Assembly (NCBI GenBank): GCA_947069175.1
Contig: CAMTDV010000003.1
Coordinates: 42,995,606 to 43,059,605, forward strand
Length of the DNA stretch: 64,000 nt
Origin: Scalesia atractyloides
Lineage: Eukaryota > Streptophyta > Magnoliopsida > Asterales > Asteraceae
Direction of reading: 5' to 3'
Every line of letters begins with the position of its first letter. Positions within the stretch are counted from its first letter, which is position 1. This document shows, one piece after another, positions 46,766 to 57,781 of the stretch. The notes beneath the pieces were generated by a model. The model was not told the origin of the DNA and did not search any database. It was given only the letters and a program-made list of their open reading frames with translations. A program made the position numbers and the translations under genes.

Positions 46766-48984
46766 TGTAACATTTGTCAAAAACGGGTTTCCAAAACCTG
46801 CTCCGTTTTGTAATCGAATATCAAGGTATAAATGTCACGTTGTGTATTTATGGTTATTTTGGTTTTTAATGATACATAATTAATAAACAAACTAAACTAT
46901 AAAAATTATATTTGATAAAAAGTGAAAACAAAATAAATAAAAAAGAAATGCTGCTGCCGGGACTCGAACCCGGGTCAGCCAGAACTGAATCCAAAGACTT
47001 AGCACACACTCACATCACCACTCCGCCACTTGTTGTTTTCTGTTATCTCTAGGAAACAAATAAGATTTATACACAAACTCGGTTAAACCGGTTGCGCCAA
47101 CTGAGAAACGGAAATCGGCAAATCAATCGTCAAATCGCTTGATTACTCGCACATTCAGTTTATAACCGATGCACCGACGATTTTTAATCAAGTCGGAATT
47201 GATTGAACATCAAGTCTCATCATTATCGGTTTTTATAGCCGAAAAATAATCAAGTCCAGATTACTTCAACTCCAGACCCCTCTCGCGACTCAGAAACATC
47301 ATACCAACATTCCATTTCACTTTCGTCACACTTTCAGTTCGTCAGAACGCTTAAATCAGTTCGCCGGAATTTTCTGCAAGATTCGCCGGAAAACCGTATT
47401 CATCCTCAAACGGTAAATCTTTCAATAACATTGTAGTTCAACAATTGTTAGGCTATTTCTAACTTAAACCTTTCAATTGAAATCGAATTCAGGCACTGTA
47501 ATCAGCTAATTTCAGTTCGCCGGAAAAATTCTGAAATCTCTATATTCATCTGAGAATCGGTAAGGGCATTCAAACCCTCTGTTAACATTTGCTGATCACT
47601 TCAATTTCACGATTAGCTAATAAAAACGGTTAATTGTCTTGTTCAGTTGAAGAGCATAAAAACAGGGACCGACACATTGCCGGAAATCTGAAATAAACCG
47701 TTCATCGGTATGTTCACCTCTAATTACCGTCTCTGCCATTTCATTTTAGCCTTAAGAATGTTTGTTAATCGTAAAAACAAGGAACGGATTAGTGAATCAG
47801 TTGACTGTAATCTGAATGTAGAAGACGAAGTTAGTTAAGTTATAAGTTTTATTAAAATCAGTAATATGAACGGGTTAGACACACAGTCCAGCGGTGGACT
47901 GTGTGCAAAACATATACGCATGTCCCGAGTTCGATCCCTGATACACGCACTCCTTATGTAATAAAATGCCTTTTTTGTTTAAAACTAAACCGGGTTAATC
48001 CCGTTAGTTGTTAAGTATAATAAAAACCGAGATATTAACCAGGTTAGACACACAGTCCAGCGGTGGACTGTGTGCAACACTGAATCGCACGTCACGAGTT
48101 CGAAACCTGATACTGGCACCGGTTCGTTGAATTAAAATGTTTTTTAAATTAAAAGAATTTTGGTTAAACCGAATTAGTATATAAATATAATTAAAAACAA
48201 GATTATTTCGAGTTAGACACGTAGCTCAGTTGGTAGAGCTGCGTGCACGCGTACGGGAGGTCTCGGGTTCGAGCCTCACCCGGCGCAAACGATTCCCCTG
48301 ACCGAACCGGTCAACAAGTCAACAAGTCAACGGTCAACGGTCAACGCAAAATAAACAATTTTTTTTATATTTTTATTTATTTAATTTAATTTAAAAATCA
48401 ATTAAAAATACTTAAAAATAACATTTTTTAAAGATAGAAAATAGCCTTAAACTCACAAAAATATATCTAAAAATTTCATTTAAAATTCCTAATAAAATCC
48501 ACTCATTTAATATATTTTTCCGTTATTATTTAGGTTAGTATTTCTCGTTGTTTCCGCTCATCTAATTCGTGCGCATCTCACCATCTCCAATCCAATGCAC
48601 CCAATGTGAGTGAATCTTTACAAATTCCCCGTTTAATCACGTTTTGGGGTGTATCATGTGTCTTGTTATATATATTATAATTAAACCATTGTGCATACAT
48701 CATATCATGAACATGTGTATTCAGTTTGTTTCAACTGTTGTGTAGTTATTGTTGGATGCAATTTATTATTTTCAGTACATGCAATTTCATAGGCCGCCGC
48801 TCCCCATTACATTATGAGCGTTGAGCATGTTCCCCATTTCATTATGAGGTTGAACCTGGCGTGCCCACATACGATCGGCTCCGTTTGATTGAGCCTTGAT
48901 CGCACAGACATTTTCATTTTCAGTACATGCAATACGATCGGCTCCGTTTGATTGAGCCTTGATCGCACAGTTTCATTAATGTTA
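46766..48984 (+). repeat. 3' LTR of element A, left part
   Basis: Collinear with 38598-40822 and about 99% alike by eye. Carries the antisense tRNA-like sequence (46949-47035, minus), modules at 47870-47948, 48040-48118, 48210-48287, and two hairpin repeats (48872-48964). It stops in mid-sequence at GTTA (48981-48984), a four-base match shared with element B's pol. Confidence 0.9.
46949..48287. repeat. tRNA-like sequences of LTR A', one antisense and three sense
   Basis: Same set as in LTR A. In this copy the second module has the perfect stem ACACAGTCCA/TGGACTGTGT where LTR A has an altered loop (AGAGG), and the third has GCACGCG for GCATGCG. Modules are 170 bp apart. Confidence 0.78.
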
Positions 48985-49487
48985 CGCAGATAAACGACGG
49001 AAGCCCTTGGAGTTTAGCGTTGGTGATCATGTGCTTTTAAAAGTGTCACCGTGGAAGGGAGTAGTTCGTTTTGGTCAAAAGGGAAAGCTAGCACCACGTT
49101 ACGTAGGACCTTTCAAGATACTCGAAAGAGTAGGTCCTGTAGCTTACAAGCTTGACCTACCGGAAGAACTCGACAGAATTCATCCCACATTCCACGTGTC
49201 GAACTTGAAGAAGTGCCTCGCTGATGAGAATCTTCATATTCCACTGGAGGATATTCAGATTGATGAATCCATGCATTTTATTGAAAGGCCAGTAGAGATT
49301 ATGGACTATGGAGAAAAGCGTCTACGTCGAAGTCGCATTCCTATTGTTAGGGTACGTTGGGAGTCGAAACGGGGACCTGAGTTTACTTGGGAACGTGAAG
49401 ACTCAATGCGTGAAAAATACCCTCATCTTTTCCCTACTACTTCAACTGTTTGAATTTCGGGACGAAATTCCTAAAAGTAGGGGATAC
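48981..49487 (+). pseudogene. pol: Truncated pol tail of element B (left end of the tandem)
   Basis: Matches 57275-57781 without a difference that I can see: the integrase C-terminal and chromodomain-like end (frame 49007-49453, no usable start), the polypurine tract and the LTR junction. It has no upstream pol and joins A's LTR at the shared GTTA, so it is a remnant of a second B copy. Confidence 0.88.
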
Positions 49488-49671
49488 TGTAACATTTGTA
49501 TAAATCGGGTCTCCAAAACCCGCTCCGTTTTGTAATCAAATACCAAGTTATGAAATGACATTAAGTATTTATGAGTATTTTGAGTTTAAATGTTACATAA
49601 TTAATATATAAACTAAACTATAAAAATTATATTTGATAAAAAAGTTAAAATAAAATAAATAAAAAATATTT

Positions 49672-49750
49672 GGAGCTGACCGGACTCGAACCCGGGTCAA
49701 CTGCCTACAACGACTTATCTTTCCGTCTCCAAACCACTCCGCCACCAATT
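49672..49750 (-). other. tRNA-like sequence, antisense to LTR B1
   Basis: Minus strand: GGTGGCGGAGTGGTTTGGAG as A-box region, and GGGTTCGAGTCC as B-box. Its A-box is the closest to a Leu/Ser tRNA of all copies here. The B2 copy is at 57966-58045. Confidence 0.68.
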
Positions 49751-50601
49751 GTTTTCTGTTGACATTAGGAAAACAATTGAGTTTTATACGCAAACACGAA
49801 TTAACGGATAGTGATATCTGAATAACGGAAATCGGCAAATTGAACGCTGAATCTTTTCGACTTCGTTTGACTAGCTCATAACCGATGAATATCGGTTTCT
49901 AAATAAGTCCTAATTGATTGAACTTAAAGATCTCATCACTTTCGGTATTTGTAACCGAAAATGTACCAATCTCTGATTTAATCCAAGTCCTGATCATTTG
50001 CGCGTTTCATAACTACCACATCAACACTCAATTTCATTTTCGTCAAGACTCTGAGCCGTAAAACCCTCTAAATTCGATCGCCGGAAAATTTCTGCAACTC
50101 ACCGGAAAACCGGGACTTGCATTTTCACGGTAAATTCCTCAACTCTTTTTGTTTAAATCATGTGATTAGTCAATCTCTAACACAATTCCATCATCAGAAC
50201 CAATCTTAGTCAACATTTATCGGAAATCCCATTTTCGCCGGAAAGTTCCTGAAATTGCCGGAGTTTCACTGTGAAAGGGGTAAGACATCCTACACTTCAT
50301 TTAAACCTTGTTTAGATGATTTAATTCTGTAAATAATCGACCCACACTGTAAATTGTTTCCACAGTCGGAGCTCAATTTCTGTACCGACAAAACTTTCGC
50401 CGGATTTCTGTGTTTATCTTCAAACGGTAAATCCTAGTCTTTAAACTCTTTCCATTCTTTACTATTGAATTACTATTAGTGTTTAAGATCTTTGAAAGTC
50501 GCGAAATCAATCTTAACCAGTTGAAATACGCTGACAGTTTAATCCGATGAAGAAGATGAACTTGTTTCAGAATATAAGAGTAATTATAATTCGGATATTT
50601 A

Positions 50602-51019
50602 ACGGGTTAGACACACAGTCCAGCGGTGGACTGTGTGCAAAGTTTATATACGAGTCCCGAGTTCGATCCTTACTACACACACTCTGCGCAATAAACATTC
50701 CTTTTTATTCATAAACTAACCGGGTTGAAACGAGTAGTTGTTAAGTATAATATAAATCAAGAATATAACCGGGTTAGACACACAGTCCAGCGGTGGACTG
50801 TGTGCAAAACAAACTACACGTCGCGCGATCGAGTCCCGTCACAAACACCGGTTCAATGAGATTAAAACGTTTTGCAAAATAAAGGAATTTTCGGTAAATT
50901 CGAATAAGTGTATAAATATAATAAAAACTGGATTTCTAACGGGTTAGTCACGTAGCTCAGTTGGTAGAGCTACGTGCGCGTGAACGGAAGGTCACCGGTT
51001 CGAATCCCGCCCGGCGCAA
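50602..51019 (+). repeat. Array of three tRNA-like modules in LTR B1
   Basis: Modules at 50602-50680, 50770-50848 and 50942-51019 (168 and 172 bp apart). Stems ACACAGTCCA/TGGACTGTGT twice, and CACGTAGCTC/GAGCTACGTG, the last a perfect 10-bp pair where LTR A has a wobble. The third also has the best T-arm: CACCGGTTCGAATCCCG. Confidence 0.8.
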
Positions 51020-51580
51020 GTATTACCGCGGACCGAACCGGTCAACGGTCAACGGTCAAACAGTAAAAAAATATTATTTTTTTTAAATATTTATTTGTTT
51101 AATTTAAATTAAAAATCAATTAAAAATACTTAAAAATAACATTTTTAAGGATAGAAAATAGCCATAAACTCACAAAAATATATCTAAAAATCCCATTAAA
51201 ATCTTTAATAAAATCCATCCATTTAATATATTTTTCCCATTATTATTTAGGTCAGTGATTCCTCGTTGACTCGCTTCGTCTAAATCGTGCGCATCTCACC
51301 AACTCAAATCCAACGCACCCAATGTGAGTGAACCCTTCAAATTCCCCGTTTTAATCACATTTTTGGGGTGTATCATGTGTCTTGTTCACTTACTTATTAT
51401 AACTAAGTTATTGTGCATATATCATATCATGACATGTGTGTTAGTTGTTGCTGATAAGTAGTTATTATTGTTTGCAAATTATTATTTCAGTACATGCAAT
51501 TGCTGAGGCCGTAGCTCCCCATCCCTCGAGGTTGAGTTTGATCCCCATTTTATTATGCGGTTGATCAGGGCGTGCCCGCA

Positions 51581-51804
51581 CGATCGGCTCCGTTTGATTG
51601 AGCCTTGATCGGTCATTTTATTTACATTTCAATACATGCAATACGCTCGGCTCCGTTTGATTGAGCCTTGAGTGCACAGTTCAATTTACATTTTCAGTTC
51701 ATGCAATACGCTCGGCTCCGTTTGATTGAGCCTTGAGCGCAAAGTTCAATTTACATTTTCAGTTCATGCAATACGATCGGCTCCGTTTGATTGAGCCTCG
51801 ATCT
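51581..51804 (+). repeat. Four copies of the GGCTC/GAGCC hairpin in LTR B1
   Basis: Units at about 51581, 51644, 51709 and 51774, roughly 63 bp apart. Outer stem pairs: CGATC/GATCG, CGCTC/GAGTG, CGCTC/GAGCG, CGATC/GATCT. The A-to-C change in the left arm of units 2 and 3 is matched by T-to-G in the right arm. Confidence 0.87.
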
Positions 51805-52286
51805 CACAGTTCATTTATGTTAATTATCATATGATGTTGGTATGTTCATGTATGCTATCGATTGTTAATGTATGTTATAATTGTAACTGATGTTGCCATT
51901 GCTTGATTTCATACATATGCTCTTTTATGATTATGCACAATATTTTATTGATAAACTAATCAGAAAGTCATTATTAAATGTTTATCTATAAGGTTCACTC
52001 GCCAACTTATGTTGACCCAAAAACCTCCCATTTTACACATGATACAGGTGAACCAGCAGCAGCTAGGAACACGTAGGACCTGGATTAGAAGAAATAAAAC
52101 GATTTAGTATTTGGATTATTATGTTTGGTTATTTTCCTTTGTAATGAATGAACATGTTTGAACGTTTGAGAAATGTAACTTTGACTTCATTTAATAATGG
52201 AACATAATAGTAAATGTCATGTGCTTTGGTGATAACCCAATTATGCCCCGACTCTTATTTCCGCTGCGGGTCGGGGTGTGACAGAT

Positions 52287-52298
52287 TGGTATCAGAGC
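52287..52298 (+). promoter_or_regulatory. Primer binding site, initiator tRNA-Met type (element B)
   Basis: TGGTATCAGAGC three bases after the LTR end, as in element A. Confidence 0.92.
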
Positions 52299-53095
52299 CA
52301 TGACTATAGGGATATAGGATAGGTTATTAGACCCTTAGAGCCTATACTATAGTTGATTAGAAACTTTATAAAATTTTTGTGTGTTACATGCCAAAATTTC
52401 ATGATGTTTATATGTTTTATGTTAAATGTTACATTCAATATTATGCAAGCATGTTCATAAGTATGTATTATCATATAATGCCTATCATGAATCATATACT
52501 CATAACATATCACATCCATGAAAGCACACACAACATCATGATTGCTTTTACAATGATTTTTGTGTTTTCAAATCTCATCAAAGTGAGTTCTCATGACGGG
52601 CATGTAGTAACTGGAAGGGTACCAGTACCGGTAGTCGGAACGTCCTGTCTAGGCTGGCATTCGTATAAATCCAAAATAAAGGACCAGTTTGCCTACATGG
52701 GGACTAACGATGAGAGTACGAAGTACCTATTAGGCCAAAGCATGCTATACCAAACGTCGTGTGAGCTAACCCCACTTTGAGTTGTCATTGTGTCTACACC
52801 TGGACACGTTCCGACCAAACATCTCATGAACATATTTTGTGGTTTGCATTCGGGTGATCCGAGTGTTAAATTGCCAATACTAATGTGAATCCTACCAAGC
52901 CAATAGCCATGGGGGCCCACATGACTATATAGGTGAAGGTATGGGGGACATTTGAGGCCCAACATGAGCGAACCCAAGACATCCTTCGGATGTAGTTGCA
53001 TTATTGATATTTATGTTATTTTCATTTTTTTTAAAGACACATGACACCTAAAAGATACCATAAACTCACAATCTTCTCATTTTATGATCCTGTAG
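52299..53095 (+). other. Leader of element B
   Basis: The first 600 bases match element A's leader with only two or three differences; divergence then rises towards gag. The 133-codon open frame (52379-52780) is shared with A. Confidence 0.65.
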
Positions 53096-54363
53096 ATGGC
53101 GTCTAGACCGCATCGAAGGAGTAGGAAATCGGAAAAGTCTCTGGAACGTTTGGCCACTCATATCGCCAACCAAATGGCCACGATATTACCTGACATCGTA
53201 GTACAAGTACAACAAGCCCTTGCTGCAAATCCTACTAACCCTCCTCAACAACAGGACCAGATCATCAACGACCCTCCTACCATCAAATGCTCCTACAAAC
53301 ATTTTAAGTCTTGCGATCCCCAAAATTCGAAGGGACTGAGGGAGTCACTGCTCTCCTACATTGGTTCGAGGAGATGGAAAACGTTTTCTTAAACTGCGAT
53401 TGTCCTGAGGATCGCAAAGTTCGTTATGCCACCGGGAGACTACTTGGTGTAGCTCTCACTTGGTGGAATACGGAGAAAGGAAAGAGGGGAACGGAAGATG
53501 CGATGGCCTTAACTTGGGAGGAGTTAAGGGAAATCATGACTAGGCGATTCTGTCCTAGGAGTGAAATTAAGAAATTGGAAGATGAATTTCATGCCCTGAA
53601 GCAAAAAGATGGTGATCACTCTACTTACAACAAAAGGTTCTTGGAGTTGAACCAGATGGTACCAAACTTATTCACTCCAAGCTATCGTCTGATCGAACAT
53701 TACATTCGAGGACTTCCCTCGAAAATCCAAGATTCGGTCCTCAGCGTTTCACCGGTAACACTCGAAGCTGCCATGGAGTTGGCAACAGAACTGACCGAAA
53801 ACCGAATTCGCAATGGGAAGTTCAAGGAAGAAAAGAAGAAAACCCCTGCTGAGGGACAAACCTCAAACCACCACACTCCTTCCTCTAAATTTGCTAACAA
53901 GAGGAAGCGTAACAACAGGAACTTTGCAGTCACCCACACCAACACCCCTGTTCCTGCTGCACCCATCACTCAAGCCACTCCTCCACCCGCGCCATACAAA
54001 AGACCATACACAGGACCACTACCAAAATGTAACCGTTGTCAGTATCACCACTCCCCTGACTACCCTTGCCAATACTGTACCAGCTGCGGTCGCGCTGGAC
54101 ACACTGTTCAACACTGCCGCGCGCCTCAACGAACAAACCGCCATCAACCTATAACCCAAACCCACCAACAATTTATGGGTCAAGCCCAACAACAACAACC
54201 ATTCCCACCCACTCAACATTTAGCCCAAACATACTATCAACCCAACTACCTATGGGCCAACCTATGCGGGCATGTTTCAATTGTGGAGATCCAAGTCATT
54301 TCAGGAGCACATGTCCAAGACTGGTTAATATTATTCATGCTCAGGCCCAAGCCAATCCTGTGA
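53096..54363 (+). pseudogene. gag: Element B gag, two frameshifts
   Basis: Start ATG 53096 (MASRPHRRSRKSEKS). After about 75 residues a one-base deletion near 53320 shifts the frame; the capsid domain continues in the frame of 53311-54363 with the same blocks as element A. The Cys/His cluster (CNRCQYHHSPDYPC, CTSCGRAGHTVQHC) is present. A second one-base deletion near 54250 moves the classical knuckle CFNCGDPSHFRSTC (about 54268-54310) into the next frame. In an intact relative gag and pol would be one frame. Confidence 0.85.
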
Positions 54364-57300
54364 ATCAAGCGAACCAAGCTCCTCCACCTGCTAGGGGAAG
54401 GGCTTTCAATATTAACGCAAACCAGGCCAGAGCTGACGGCAATGTGGTCAACGGTACGTTTCTTATAAATGGTAGATATGCCTCTATGTTATTTGATACT
54501 GGTGCGGATAGAAGTTTCGTGTCATTAGAGTTTGAACCTATCTTAAGTAAAAATCGAGATAAGCTCGCGGAATCCATAACAGTGGAAGTTGCAGATGGAA
54601 AACCAGTTTCGTTAGACTCTATTTTACGCAACTGTACGCTCACCCTAAACGACCACGATTTCTCAGTCGATCTTATTCCTATGAAGCTGGGAAGTTTCGA
54701 CATCATAGTCGGAATGGATTGGCTCAGTCAGCATAATGCGGAAGTTGTATGTCGTGAGAAATTTATTCGTATTCCTCTTTCAAACGGTCAGACTCTTCGA
54801 ATTATTGGAGAAACCTCTTGAAAGGACTCAACTTAATGTCTTGCCTTCAAGCTCAAAAATACCTTCGCAAGAATTATGTCGCGTTTTTAGCCCATATCAT
54901 CAAGAAGGGAACCGCAGAAAAGAAACTTGAAGATATTCCTGTTGTAAAAGATTTTCCACAAGTTTTTCCTGACGACATTTCAGGACTTCCTCCAATCAGA
55001 GATGTCGAATTTCGTATCGATCTTATACCTGGTGCTACACCAGTGGCAAAATCTCCATATAGGTTAGCCCCCTCTGAAATGCAAGAGCTAGCCAGTCAAT
55101 TGCAAGAGTTGACTGACAAGGGATTTATACGCCCCAGCTCATCGCCTTGGGGTGCACCTGTACTTTTTGTAAAGAAGAAGGATGGATCTTTTCGCATGTG
55201 CATCGATTACATATCAAAAATCGATATCCTTTACCTCGTATAGATGACCTTCTTGACCAACTACAAGGTGCCAGTTGCTTTTCGAAAATCGACCTTCGAT
55301 CTGGCTATCATCAGCTTAGAGTGCATGAAGAAGACGTCCCTAAAACTGCTTTTCGAACTCGATATGGTCACTATGAATTCATGGTTATGCCGTTTGGATT
55401 AACCAACGCACCAGCTGTTTTCATGGACCTAATGAATAGAGTCTGCAAACCTTACCTTGATCGATTTGTTATTGTGTTCATTGACGATATTCTTATCTAT
55501 TCAAAATCCAAAGCTGATCATGAGCGTCATCTGCGACTTGTTCTTGCACTTCTAGAAAAGGAAAAGCTTTATGCCAAGTTCTCTAAATGTGAATTCTGGT
55601 TAAAAGAGGTGCAATTTCTCGGGCATGTAGTCAATGACAAAGGAATACATGTGGACCCATCAAAGATCAAAGCAGTTCAGGAATGGCAAGCTCCACGTAC
55701 GCCAACTGAAGTAAGGTCTTTTCTTGGACTTGCTGGTTACTATCGTCGATTCATTTCAAACTTCTCTCGCATTGCGGTGCCACTCACGGCTTTAACCCAT
55801 AAAGGGAAACCATTTGTATGGGGGCCCAAGAAAGAAGAAGCTTTTCAAACTCTCAAGCGAAAACTTTGTGATGCACCAATCCTCACTCTTCCTGAAGGTT
55901 GTGATGATTTTGTAGTCTATTGTGACGCGTCAGGACAAGGATTAGGTTGCGTTCTCATGCAAAGAGGGAAAGTCATAGCTTATGCCTCAAGGCAACTCAA
56001 GACACACGAAAAGAACTACACCACTCATGACCTTGAACTTGGAGCCGTTGTATTCGCTCTTAAGATATGGAGACATTATCTTTATGGAACGAAGTGTGAA
56101 ATATACACTGACCACAAGAGTCTTCAACATATCTTCAATCAGAAAGAGTTAAATATGAGGCAACGAAGATGGGTCGAACTCCTAAATGATTACGACTGTG
56201 AAATCAGATACCACCCTGGTAAAGCAAATGTGGTGGCTGATGCACTTAGTCGAAAGGGTTATGCGAACTCCATTCATCTTCTATGTTCGCAAATTATAAC
56301 CAATATTAAGGATCAAATTCGAGAAGCTCAACACGTTTCAATAACAGAGGAAGATGTACAAAAGGAGATGTCCTGTGGAGCCGAGCTAAAGCTGGAAACT
56401 AAATCTGATGGTATTTTGTATTACCTAGATCGTATATGGATTCCTAACCATATCAATCTTCGTGAAACACTCATGCATGAAGCCCATAAGTCGCGATATT
56501 CTATACACCCAGGAGCCGATAAGATGTATCAAGACCTACGGTACACCTATTGGTGGCCTGGAATGAAGAAAGATATTGCCGTTTTTGTTTCCAAGTGTCT
56601 CACTTGTTCTAAAGTAAAGGCTGAACACCAAAGACCCTCAGGACTTCTGGTCCAACCAGAAATACCTGTCTGGAAGTGGGAAAATATAACCATGGATTTC
56701 ATTACCGGGTTACCTCGCACTTCTAGTGGGTATGACACTATATGGGTGATTATAGACCGACTCACAAAATCAGCTCACTTTATTCCTATTCGAGAAGATT
56801 TCAAGAACGAAAAGCTTGCTCGTATTTATATCAACGAAATCGTCAGCCGACATGGAGTTCCGTTAAGTATTATTTCTGATCGTGATGGTCGTTTCACCTC
56901 ACGAACATGGCAGGCAGTACAATCCGCTATGGGCACTCGACTAGATCTCAGTACCGCCTATCATCCTCAAACTGATGGACAGTCTGAGCGCACCATTCAA
57001 ACCCTTGAGGACATGCTTAGAGCATGTGTCATAGACTTCAAGGGAAATTGGGACGCCCACCTACCGTTAGTCGAATTTTCGTACAACAACAGTTATCACT
57101 CTAGCATCGGCATGGCACCTTTTGAAGCTTTATATGGTCGAAAGTGTCGATCTCCTGTTTGTTGGCACGAAATTGGGGAAGCACAAATTACTGGTCCAGA
57201 ATTGATCCAAGAAACCACAGATAAGATTCATCAAATCCGAAACAATCTTCTAGCGGCTCAAAGTCGTCAAAAGAGTTACGCAGATAAACGACGGAAGCCC

Positions 57301-57747
57301 TTGGAGTTTAGCGTTGGTGATCATGTGCTTTTAAAAGTGTCACCGTGGAAGGGAGTAGTTCGTTTTGGTCAAAAGGGAAAGCTAGCACCACGTTACGTAG
57401 GACCTTTCAAGATACTCGAAAGAGTAGGTCCTGTAGCTTACAAGCTTGACCTACCGGAAGAACTCGACAGAATTCATCCCACATTCCACGTGTCGAACTT
57501 GAAGAAGTGCCTCGCTGATGAGAATCTTCATATTCCACTGGAGGATATTCAGATTGATGAATCCATGCATTTTATTGAAAGGCCAGTAGAGATTATGGAC
57601 TATGGAGAAAAGCGTCTACGTCGAAGTCGCATTCCTATTGTTAGGGTACGTTGGGAGTCGAAACGGGGACCTGAGTTTACTTGGGAACGTGAAGACTCAA
57701 TGCGTGAAAAATACCCTCATCTTTTCCCTACTACTTCAACTGTTTGA
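54268..57747 (+). pseudogene. pol: Element B pol: protease to integrase with chromodomain-like end; N-terminal third broken, rest open
   Basis: Zinc knuckle then protease (LFDTGADRSF, about 54494) in a frame ending at TGA near 54821, where one base is missing relative to A. RT starts in the frame 54818-55243 and is then cut by an in-frame loss of roughly 18 bases plus frameshift near 55210, removing the RELNK block. From about 55213 to 57747 the frame is open for over 840 codons: RT with FIDD at 55477-55488, RNase H (VVYCDASG, DALSRKG), integrase (HPGADK, CLTC, MDFITGLP, SDRDGRF, SERTIQTLEDM), and a chromodomain-like end (RPVEIMDYGEK, VRVRWESK, FTWERE). Four lesions sit in the first 2 kb and none in the last 2.5 kb. 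Confidence 0.88.
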
Positions 57748-57781
57748 ATTTCGGGACGAAATTCCTAAAAGTAGGGGATAC

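Larger units (their letters stand above)
49488..52283 (+). repeat. LTR B1 (middle LTR of the B tandem)
   Basis: TGTAACATTTGTAT to GGGGTGTGACA. Differs from B2 (57782-60578) at about seven sites by eye. Diverged from the A LTR by substitutions and repeat number but with the same plan. Confidence 0.92.

Noticed and set aside
48981..49487. A separate short chromodomain gene at 49007-49453
   Set aside because: It is indistinguishable from the end of element B pol and begins at a recombination junction without promoter or start context.
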